NCBI GenBank assembly: GCA_937915285.1
Contig: CALDNG010000457.1
Span: 1-5,036, forward strand
DNA from: an uncultured Desulfomonile sp.
Lineage (GTDB): Bacteria; Desulfobacterota; Desulfomonilia; Desulfomonilales; Desulfomonilaceae
Direction: 5' to 3'
Length of the DNA: 5,036 nt
The position numbers were made by a program, and so were the translations under genes. The notes below the pieces were generated by a model that was given only the letters and a program-made list of their open reading frames with translations, was not told the origin of the DNA and made no database searches. This document shows positions 1 to 4,907 of the stretch, in pieces. Positions within the stretch are counted from its first letter, which is position 1. Each line of letters opens with the position of its first letter.

Positions 1-84
1 ACAATGAGGTTCAAGCGCTATTCCAAGGCCGAAAAAAAATGGAAATCCGACGAGGCCTCGGTTGTAAAATACAGGGTGAATTAG
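1..84 (+). CDS. Possible C-terminal end of an unidentified plus-strand gene (partial)
   Basis: The frame starting at base 1 is open from the window edge to a TAG at 82-84, giving 27 residues rich in Lys and Arg (it ends KYRVN). About 63% of third codon positions are G or C, which looks more coding-like than the alternative. That alternative, the frame starting at base 3, is also open, to a TAG near 114, so the choice is not secure. No domain is recognisable in so short a piece. If real, the gene would converge on the Sel1-repeat gene. It could equally be non-coding sequence. Confidence 0.22.
   Translation, partial: TMRFKRYSKAEKKWKSDEASVVKYRVN
32..60 (-). terminator. Possible weak terminator for the minus-strand transcript
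   Basis: Read on the minus strand, a perfect 10-bp palindrome CGAGGCCTCG (51-60) with an overlapping CCGA/TCGG pairing is followed, after about ten bases, by eight consecutive T (32-39). The distance between stem and T-run is longer than in a canonical intrinsic terminator. It lies about 140 bp past the stop of the Sel1 gene. This is a tentative call. Confidence 0.25.
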
Positions 85-202
85 ACTCAAAACCTGGGAT
101 ATAGTCCAAAAAGCGGCCCTGTTCCCTTACAATAGTGATCCATTGAGGTGAGTTGGGGCATGGCGCTTTTCGAACATCTCATGTGGATTTTTTCGGAATT
201 GG

Positions 203-871
203 TCACAATGAGTCAGAGAATTTGCTCTGCGCTTCCCTGATTCTGATTTCAAGGTTGGGGTCGCCCGACTCGATGATCAGCAGAGTCTGCCCTGCGGGGC
301 TGTAATTCTGAGCACTGGATTTCTTGAGCCACTCTATCCCCTTGGAAATGTCCTTTTCCACTCCTTCACCGAGGCTATACATGGTTCCGAGCGCATATTG
401 GGCGGCGGCGAGCCCTGAATCAGCCGCGGACTTATACCATTTGGCTGCTACAGCCAAGTTCTTCTCGACCGACTTGCCGAACTGATACATGACACCCAAG
501 GCAAACTGTGCGTCAGCGTTTCCTTTTTCAGCAGCCTTTTGGAACCATTCAGCGGCTACCTTGCCACTCTGGGATATCCCCTGACCGTAGTAACTCATGC
601 GCCCGAGGGCGTACTCGGCTAGGTTGTATCCGCTGGCCGCCGCTTTCTGAAACCATTCAACAGCCTTGTTTTCGTCTTTCTGGACTCCACGGCCGTAGAG
701 ATATATCACTCCAACATCATATTGGGCCGTAGGGTCACCTTTTTCCGCAAGTCCTATCAATACCGCAACAGGCGCTGCCGCGCTTGAGTCTGCCGAACTA
801 TCGGCGAAAGCCAAACACACGGAACCAATGATCATGATAATCGACAAAAACACGAATCCTGCTCTTTGCAT
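203..871 (-). CDS. Exported Sel1-repeat (SLR) protein
   Basis: A 222-residue protein. Residues 1-23 form a Sec signal peptide: a short basic start (MQR), a hydrophobic core, and a likely signal-peptidase I site after LAFA, so it should act in the periplasm or outside. Four consecutive Sel1-like repeats of 36 residues follow at about 47-82, 83-118, 119-154 and 155-190. Each has the A-x-Y/F-x-L/V-G-x-M/I-Y...G-x-G-V...A-x-x-W-x-x-K-A-A pattern. Such repeats form alpha/alpha solenoids that mediate protein-protein contacts; no catalytic residues are visible. A short tail of about 30 residues follows. The frame is open to a TTG at 886, but ATG at 871 is preferred because AAGGAG sits 5 bases upstream and the signal peptide then begins normally. 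The stop is TGA. The gene lies 64 bp after the YgjP gene on the same strand with no terminator between them, so co-transcription is likely. The partner is unknown. Confidence 0.9.
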   Translation of the reverse strand: MQRAGFVFLSIIMIIGSVCLAFADSSADSSAAAPVAVLIGLAEKGDPTAQYDVGVIYLYGRGVQKDENKAVEWFQKAAASGYNLAEYALGRMSYYGQGISQSGKVAAEWFQKAAEKGNADAQFALGVMYQFGKSVEKNLAVAAKWYKSAADSGLAAAQYALGTMYSLGEGVEKDISKGIEWLKKSSAQNYSPAGQTLLIIESGDPNLEIRIREAQSKFSDSL

Positions 872-935
872 TAAGACTCCTTTCAACGGTTGTTAATTTT
901 ATTCAAACCTAACCAATACATATAATTACGACTCA

Positions 936-1661
936 CTATTCCCACTGTTTTCCCACGGCAATCAAATATGATGAGTTAAGCTCCCGTTCATACTCCCTCC
1001 ATGCAGGCATGAAACCGTCCATCAGGGATTTAAAACGCGCATTGTGTTTGCGTTCAAGGAGATGGGTCAGTTCATGCACAACGATGAATTCCAGGCATGC
1101 CGGGCTTTTTTTGGCCAATTCCAGATTGAAGCATATCCTTGCGGAATGAACAACACATGAACCCCACCTTGTTTTCATTCTTTTTATGCTCCACGAGGCC
1201 AACTCGACTCCAATGATGCCTTGCCATTTCTGCAACAGGCCAGGTATCTGATCCTGAAGTTGTGAACGATACCAGTTATATAAGACTTTTTCTCGCTGAA
1301 CCCTGTCGCTACCGATCCTGACATACAGATTTATATTGCCGTCACTGGCCAATTCGGCTTTTGGACGACCGTTTTGGAAAACAACATTCAAAGGATAATG
1401 GCGACCCTGATACGGATGGGTCTCGCCACTGACGAATTCCACGGGAGTACTGCAATCCATCAACTCCAATATTAGCTGGCGCTTTCTTATCCAGGCGAGT
1501 TTCGATGTCACAAAACGTCTTATAATGTTGTCACTGACTCTCAGGGGGGCTGTGATTCTGACAGCGCCTTTGGGTGGAAGCACTCGCAAATGCAGGTTCT
1601 TTATGTCCTTTTTCACTATATCTACTACTATGTTATCTACCACTATGTGTTGGCTGTTCAC
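936..1661 (-). CDS. YgjP/DUF45 family zinc metallopeptidase-like protein
   Basis: A 241-residue protein of the YgjP-like metallopeptidase family (DUF45, related to SprT/WLM gluzincin-like folds). The N-terminal half carries the family pattern K-N-L-H-L-R-V-L-P-P...V-R-I-T-A-P. Next comes the conserved RWGSC motif at residues 165-169. The zinc site HELTH is at 196-200, and a third histidine ligand lies at 206 in the RKHN motif. Two His plus the downstream His, with Glu197 as general base, support a metal-dependent hydrolase. The substrate is unknown. No signal peptide is present, so it should be cytoplasmic. The frame is open to TTG at 1718. GTG at 1661 is chosen because the family alignment begins just after it and a good promoter (1696-1725) would start transcription near 1689, downstream of that TTG. 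The Shine-Dalgarno is weak (GAG 9 bases upstream). The stop is TAG. Confidence 0.85.
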   Translation of the reverse strand: MNSQHIVVDNIVVDIVKKDIKNLHLRVLPPKGAVRITAPLRVSDNIIRRFVTSKLAWIRKRQLILELMDCSTPVEFVSGETHPYQGRHYPLNVVFQNGRPKAELASDGNINLYVRIGSDRVQREKVLYNWYRSQLQDQIPGLLQKWQGIIGVELASWSIKRMKTRWGSCVVHSARICFNLELAKKSPACLEFIVVHELTHLLERKHNARFKSLMDGFMPAWREYERELNSSYLIAVGKQWE

Positions 1662-1695
1662 TGCGTTCCGCTCTAGAAATGCTATTTTCAACCGA

Positions 1696-1725
1696 ATTAT
1701 TACGACGCAGAAATCCAAAAGTCAA
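1696..1725 (-). promoter_or_regulatory. Sigma70-type promoter of the YgjP gene
   Basis: On the minus strand TTGACT (1720-1725, 5 of 6 bases matching the -35 consensus) is followed after 18 bases by AATAAT (1696-1701, 5 of 6 matching the -10 consensus). Initiation would fall near 1689, giving a leader of about 28 bases before GTG at 1661. It would drive the YgjP gene and probably the Sel1 gene behind it. Confidence 0.5.
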
Positions 1726-1891
1726 AAGAAGCTCTTGGGGACACGCTTGACGTTTTTAAACTCATCGTGATTCATAGGCCATTCCTGAACTGTAATCCCC
1801 GGACCACGACCATCTGTCCTCCCCGATTGGCTGTATTTAGATTCCGTATGATTAAAAATGGGCAAATCCCGATAATTCAAGTGGGTGGGTT

Positions 1892-1927
1892 CGGACAGCG
1901 TCTCCCTAAATTGAGACGCTTAGTCCG
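1892..1927. repeat. Strong inverted repeat (13-bp bulged hairpin)
   Basis: AGCGTCTC (1897-1904) and GAGACGCT (1913-1920) are perfect inverted copies around the 8-base loop CCTAAATT. Outside a two-base TA bulge (1921-1922), CGGAC (1892-1896) pairs with GTCCG (1923-1927), for 13 pairs in all. No T-run follows on either strand, so it does not look like an intrinsic terminator. It could be a dyad operator, a structured RNA element or a mobile-element end. No known family is recognised. Confidence 0.6.
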
Positions 1928-1954
1928 CGCAAGGAGCTAGAATCCCCTCGGTCA

Positions 1955-1993
1955 AGGATTCCGGCGCCACTTTTAGGTGCAGGATCGGCGCCA
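1955..1993 (+). repeat. Pair of short direct repeats, AGGAT(tc)CGGCGCCA
   Basis: AGGAT followed by CGGCGCCA occurs at 1955-1969, with a two-base insertion, and at 1981-1993, so the starts are 26 bases apart. The core CGGCGCCA appears again at 2211-2218. The core contains the palindrome GGCGCC. The arrangement resembles repeated regulator sites, but no matching regulator is present in the window. Confidence 0.3.
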
Positions 1994-2019
1994 AGCGGCC
2001 GGGTAAAATGTTAGGATTG

Positions 2020-2114
2020 ATGAAAACTGCTTCTATAAAAGATATGAGGCGTTATCCGCAATCTTGCGCCTCGGGCGGTTTCCTATCACAACTGCAGTGA
2101 GTGGTTGGAAATAA
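2020..2114 (+). pseudogene. Possible remnant of a Phd/YefM-type antitoxin gene
   Basis: From ATG at 2020 the frame begins MKTASIKDMR, which resembles the start of Phd/YefM antitoxins (typically M-K-T-A-S-x-K/R-D-L-R). That frame then turns unlike the family and ends at TGA 2098-2100. The neighbouring frame from 2049 reads ALSAILRLG and resembles the next family segment (L-S-A-I/L-L-R). It ends with TAA at 2112-2114. Joining the two by a frameshift near 2049 gives a recognisable but short and degraded antitoxin N-terminus. AGGA lies just upstream of the ATG. No toxin gene follows. The similarity is judged by eye from a short sequence, so chance resemblance is possible. Confidence 0.25.
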
Positions 2115-2135
2115 ACCACTATTGTGGTTGTTTTT
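2114..2135. terminator. Possible bidirectional intrinsic terminator
   Basis: AACCAC (2114-2119) and GTGGTT (2124-2129) pair around the loop TATT. On the plus strand GTTTTT follows; on the minus strand the stem is followed by TATTTCC. The six-bp stem is only half G/C, so termination would be weak. On the minus strand it lies about 160 bp after the PP2C stop and could end the kinase-phosphatase transcript; on the plus strand it follows the antitoxin-like remnant. The flanking copy of GTGGTT at 2101-2106 can pair with the same AACCAC segment. Confidence 0.35.
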
Positions 2136-2291
2136 CAACTACATCAGGGTCAAATGGGGCTATTTCCACCCAGATTGATAGCAATCATGGGGCCGATTCA
2201 TTATCTTAAACGGCGCCAGGCAACTCAGATTTCGCGGCTGCGCGGTTCTGGATGTGGAAGGGACGATCGGAGGGTCGATGGAGTCCCTGGA

Positions 2292-3017
2292 CTAGCGCCA
2301 TTTCTCGGCTACCATCACCACGGTTATGTGGTCTCCGGTGTGCAGTTGCTTGGCCCTTGTCAGTAATGAATTGCATGCTGCTTGTGGACTTTCGGACTGT
2401 TTAACGATTTCCAGTATCTCCTCATCCTGGACGACGTCGGTCAATCCGTCGGAGCACAGTAACAGGCGGGATTCACCGTTCCATTTTCCATGAGCGCAAT
2501 AGGGTTGGACATCGCCTTCTATCCCTAGCGCCATCCACAGTCCCCTTCGGGCTTCATGCGTGCGGGCTTGTTCTTTGGTAATCATCCCGGCCTTGACCCA
2601 ATCCGCCACAAATGTATGGTCCTCGGAGAGTTGTTCTATCGAGTCATCCTTTATGAGGTAGGCCCTACTGTCCCCGACGTTGGAGATGAAGAACTGATTG
2701 TCTCGAAGTAGGGCAACCACTACGGTGCTGCCCATATCGCTCCTCCATTCCGGATCAGCCTGGGCGGCATTCGCCACAACCACGTTTGCGTTCAGTATGG
2801 CTTCTTCGAGGATTTTAGGAGCGCTTTGATCGGTTATGTTGATTTTACCAATATAATCGGAAATTTCCTCTATAACTATCATGCTCGCGCATTTGCCCGC
2901 ATTATGACCACCAAGACCATCGGCAACCATGAAAAGGCCAGCGTCCGCATTCACATAAAAACTGTCTTCGTTTTCTTTTGCTGATCCACCCTGATCAGTC
3001 ACAAAGCCGATTTGCAC
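2292..3017 (-). CDS. PP2C-family (PPM) serine/threonine protein phosphatase
   Basis: A 241-residue single-domain phosphatase, typical in size for bacterial PrpC/PstP-type enzymes. It removes phosphate from Ser/Thr using two metal ions. Visible motifs: NED with metal ligand Asp18; VADGLGGH with Asp33 and Gly34; GDSRAY at 115-120; CSDGLTD with Asp190; GDHITVV with ligand Asp229. In the last motif the usual Asn after Asp is His. No membrane segment or signal peptide is present, so it is cytoplasmic. The frame extends to a GTG at 3050, which shares one base with the kinase TAG. GTG at 3017 is preferred because AGGAG lies 6 bases upstream and the protein then begins MQIGFVTDQG, as the family does. 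Either start makes it translationally tied to the kinase gene. It probably reverses phosphorylation by that kinase or resets its autophosphorylation. The stop is TAG. Confidence 0.92.
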   Translation of the reverse strand: MQIGFVTDQGGSAKENEDSFYVNADAGLFMVADGLGGHNAGKCASMIVIEEISDYIGKINITDQSAPKILEEAILNANVVVANAAQADPEWRSDMGSTVVVALLRDNQFFISNVGDSRAYLIKDDSIEQLSEDHTFVADWVKAGMITKEQARTHEARRGLWMALGIEGDVQPYCAHGKWNGESRLLLCSDGLTDVVQDEEILEIVKQSESPQAACNSLLTRAKQLHTGDHITVVMVAEKWR

Positions 3018-3049
3018 CTCTTTCTCCTCACTCCCGGAATGGTATACCA

Positions 3050-3484
3050 CTAGTTTTCAAAATCGCTCACATGAACCTTGCTTCCTAGAGACTCTGCGCT
3101 TTCGACAAAGGAATCCACGAGTTTGTTCAGCTCTACCTGGCCAGAGCCGTCATAGGTTAGAATTATATTCATTATCTTATGAGATTTGCGATCAATAACT
3201 CGACTGAGCAAGCCTGTGTTGGACGCTACCCTGCCTAGACTACCCAATACTTGCTCGAAATCCTGGAACCTTTCCTCAGGATTCTTTTGAGTGCATCTCT
3301 GAATGATACCATCCAGGTCTGCCGGAACATCGGGTCTCAGATTCCTTGAATCAGGAACCGGGGTGGTCCTGTGAGCTAGAAAAACCTCACCGACTTTCTT
3401 TTGGGGGAACGGTCTCTGTCCGGTCAGCATTTCATAGGCCATTATTCCAAATGAGTAAACATCGGTGCGTCGATCAATTTCTTC
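3050..3484 (-). CDS. C-terminal part of the Ser/Thr kinase, downstream of the in-frame TGA
   Basis: This 144-codon stretch continues the kinase domain in the same frame directly after the TGA at 3485-3487. It begins EEIDRRTDVYSFG: subdomain IX with its conserved Asp (residue 338 of the full frame). Then comes YEMLTGQRPF, and subdomain XI with Arg402 in NPEERF, after which the kinase fold ends near residue 415. A tail of about 60 residues (including HKIMNIILTYDGSG) matches no domain I know. A separate start at ATG 3442 is possible in principle, but it has only a weak GGA upstream and would begin in the middle of a helix of the C-lobe, so independent function is unlikely. The fragment shows no further frameshift or stop, as expected if the TGA is recent, erroneous or read through. 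It ends in TAG, overlapping the farthest upstream possible PP2C start by one base. Confidence 0.8.
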   Translation of the reverse strand, partial: EEIDRRTDVYSFGIMAYEMLTGQRPFPQKKVGEVFLAHRTTPVPDSRNLRPDVPADLDGIIQRCTQKNPEERFQDFEQVLGSLGRVASNTGLLSRVIDRKSHKIMNIILTYDGSGQVELNKLVDSFVESAESLGSKVHVSDFEN

Positions 3485-3487
3485 TCA
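3485..3487 (-). other. In-frame TGA interrupting the kinase reading frame
   Basis: The codons read MAPEQIE-TGA-EEIDRRTDVYSFG. In Hanks-type kinases the residue here is commonly Gly (A-P-E-Q-x-x-G-x-x-x-D-x-R-T/S-D-x-Y-S). A single change GGA to TGA would account for it. Sequence homology continues on both sides in one frame. The TGA separates the APE motif from subdomains IX-XI, so a product ending here would lack about a third of the kinase C-lobe. Confidence 0.9.
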
Positions 3488-4474
3488 TTCTATCTGTTCA
3501 GGAGCCATGTAATAGGGAGTTCCCCCAAAACCGGTTTCGTCGACTGATCCGATGGGCAGAGCCAAACCAAAGTCTACTATCCTGGCCTTGTCACCCTGTT
3601 GAATAAAAATGTTTGCAGGCTTTATGTCCTGATGCACGACACCTTTGTTGTGAGCGTAATCGAGACCGCTGGCGACCTGCATGAGTATGTCCATCACGCG
3701 AGACACTTCTATTTTGGGGGTTTTGTCAACCAGGTAATCCAGAGGAACCCCTTCCAGGTACTCCATGACTATGAATGCGGTTTTGTAGATATGCTCTACA
3801 TCGTAGACTCGAACAATATTGTCATGATTGAGTTGGGCTATTATACCGGCCTCACTTCTGAAGCGTTCCATGAAATCGGGGTCCATCGCCATGTTATGTT
3901 TTAGCATCTTGATGGCGACTGGCATGTTCAGGGCAGAATGGAGGCCACGATAAACGATGCTCCACCCTCCTTGACCCAGCACCTCACGAATTACATATTT
4001 CCCTATAATCCGATCTGTGGTGAATTTGGACTGGGCAAACCTTGATGAAACTATGTCTGTGAGAAAATCGCGTATTGGCGGATACGCCAGACACAACTGT
4101 TCAAATTCATGCCTGCTGATTCTCCACAACAGAACGTCCGTCTCAGCCTGAACGTTGGCGTTTCTTTTCTCACCCGTCAAAATGGCCATCTCACCGACAA
4201 GATCTCCTGACTTAAGGCGAGAAACAGGAAACGATTCCCCATCCCTTTCAAAACTTACCAGGCAAGAGCCGTTTTGTATCAGGTAGAAATTCCTGGCCGG
4301 CTGGCCCTGACGGATGAATATTTCACCTGCAGGAACTTCTTTGGCTGCCATGGACGAAAGGAGTATTTTCCGGGCCTCTTCAGGACATGATTCAAAAAGA
4401 TCGGTCCCCAGAAGAAATTCGATCTCTTCTTTAGACATCTTACGTTTTACCAGGCGCTGCCTTCGGCTGTTCAT
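3485..4474 (-). CDS. Cyclic-nucleotide-binding domain fused to Ser/Thr protein kinase (N-terminal part, cut by TGA)
   Basis: 329 codons before the TGA. Residues about 20-145 form a cyclic-nucleotide-binding (CAP_ED/Crp-like) domain; its phosphate-binding cassette is GDLVGEMAILTGEKRNANV with the expected Glu and Arg. The kinase domain starts near 158. It shows the Gly-rich loop VLGQGGWSIVYRG, the ATP lysine in VAIK (Lys189), the helix-C Glu208, the catalytic loop HQDIKPAN (Asp283, Asn288), DFG at 301-303, and GTPYYMAPE. HQD replaces the usual HRD, so it is a non-RD kinase. No transmembrane segment is present; it should be cytoplasmic. The expected role is Ser/Thr phosphorylation controlled by cAMP, cGMP or another ligand at the N-terminal domain. 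ATG at 4474 is preferred over GTG at 4480 because AGAGG lies 5 bases upstream. The full frame would be 473 residues plus the TGA codon. It heads an operon with the PP2C gene. Confidence 0.88.
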   Translation of the reverse strand: MNSRRQRLVKRKMSKEEIEFLLGTDLFESCPEEARKILLSSMAAKEVPAGEIFIRQGQPARNFYLIQNGSCLVSFERDGESFPVSRLKSGDLVGEMAILTGEKRNANVQAETDVLLWRISRHEFEQLCLAYPPIRDFLTDIVSSRFAQSKFTTDRIIGKYVIREVLGQGGWSIVYRGLHSALNMPVAIKMLKHNMAMDPDFMERFRSEAGIIAQLNHDNIVRVYDVEHIYKTAFIVMEYLEGVPLDYLVDKTPKIEVSRVMDILMQVASGLDYAHNKGVVHQDIKPANIFIQQGDKARIVDFGLALPIGSVDETGFGGTPYYMAPEQIE

Positions 4475-4640
4475 GGACACCTCTACGTGTGTTTCGAATT
4501 GTCGCGTATTACTGCGAAAACACTGTCAAGAATGTTCGGCGGCCGCGTCAGTGATACTTTTGGATCAGCGCGGCTATCGCGAGCAGCCCTTATTTGGTCC
4601 CGATGCGATGGGGGTAAAAATAATGTGAAGATTCATCAGG

Positions 4641-4668
4641 ATTCTACTGCAAAATGCATTAAAGTCAA
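4641..4668 (-). promoter_or_regulatory. Candidate sigma70 promoter for the kinase-phosphatase operon
   Basis: On the minus strand TTGACT (4663-4668) is followed after 16 bases by TAGAAT (4641-4646); each hexamer matches its consensus at 5 of 6 bases. Transcription would begin near 4634, leaving a leader of about 160 bases before ATG 4474. A perfect TTGACA also occurs closer to the gene, at 4524-4529, but no good -10 hexamer lies at the right distance from it. Confidence 0.45.
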
Positions 4669-4818
4669 TCGGGCGTCTGTGCATTTGTGACTCGTCATTT
4701 TCGGTCAGACATTTGTTACAGGTAAGTTTGTCCATCATTATTTTTAGTGGAGATACTAATTTTAGCCTGAAAGAAAAACAATTAAATCGATCCTTATGGG
4801 TGACGGTAAAGAATTTTC

Positions 4819-4847
4819 TTGAAACAAAAACCTGTTGGAAATACTAT
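4819..4847 (+). promoter_or_regulatory. Candidate sigma70 promoter for the right-edge gene
   Basis: TTGAAA (4819-4824, 5 of 6 to the -35 consensus) is separated by exactly 17 bases from TACTAT (4842-4847, 4 of 6, with the key first T, second A and last T). The start of transcription would be near 4854, with a leader of about 50 bases to the ATG. Confidence 0.45.
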
Positions 4848-4907
4848 AAATCTCAAGGAAACGCTGACACTGAATAACCTTGCTTCCCATAACAAAGGGG
4901 GTTGATG

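Larger units (their letters stand above)
1719..2291. other. Intergenic region with inverted repeats and no intact gene
   Basis: No convincing intact gene lies between the YgjP and PP2C genes. It contains the 13-bp hairpin at 1892-1927, the CGGCGCCA repeats, the possible antitoxin remnant and the 2114-2135 stem. It also holds an inverted repeat GAGGCG (2046-2051) / CGCCTC (2067-2072) and a small AGTCC-CT-GGACT palindrome at 2282-2293 overlapping the PP2C stop. A plus-strand frame stays open from 1677 to a TAG at 1938-1940 but lacks a credible start. The density of stems and broken frames suggests decayed mobile or accessory DNA, though a structured RNA cannot be excluded. Confidence 0.5.
4481..4904. 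other. Divergent intergenic region between the kinase operon and the right-edge gene
   Basis: About 420 bases with no credible gene; the short plus-strand frames here have neither a good Shine-Dalgarno nor recognisable sequence. It holds a minus-strand promoter (4641-4668) and a plus-strand promoter (4819-4847), so the two transcription units are divergently controlled. The base composition becomes A/T-rich from about 4620 onward, as expected for a promoter zone. CATTTGT occurs twice (4682-4688 and 4711-4717). No clear operator for a known regulator was seen. Confidence 0.5.

Noticed and set aside
203..205. UGA reassigned to glycine (as in SR1/Gracilibacteria)
   Set aside because: The Sel1 gene ends sensibly at TGA, and translation beyond it does not look like protein. 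The base composition also does not suit those lineages, and only one gene shows an internal TGA.
1771..1783. 13-base repeat TTCATAGGCCATT shared with 3431-3443 in the kinase
   Set aside because: A 13-base match within 5 kb is not far from chance expectation and the flanks do not match.
2124..2366. 80-residue plus-strand ORF
   Set aside because: It starts at a GTG inside the terminator-like stem, has no Shine-Dalgarno, and a third of it is antisense to the PP2C gene.
3050..3442. Independent small protein starting at ATG 3442
   Set aside because: It would begin in the middle of the kinase C-lobe with only a weak GGA upstream, so it is better explained as the tail of the interrupted kinase.
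3447..3487. TGA as a selenocysteine codon with a downstream SECIS
   Set aside because: Only a 4-bp ATCG/CGAT stem lies in the right place, without the usual SECIS features, and the position is normally Gly, not Cys or Sec, in kinases.
3599..3904. 101-residue plus-strand ORF opposite the kinase
   Set aside because: It is fully antisense to a strongly conserved kinase domain; its open frame reflects the codon structure of that gene.
4539..4546. GCGGCCGC palindrome
   Set aside because: It is a NotI recognition sequence; a single 8-base palindrome has no further support as a functional site or cloning scar.
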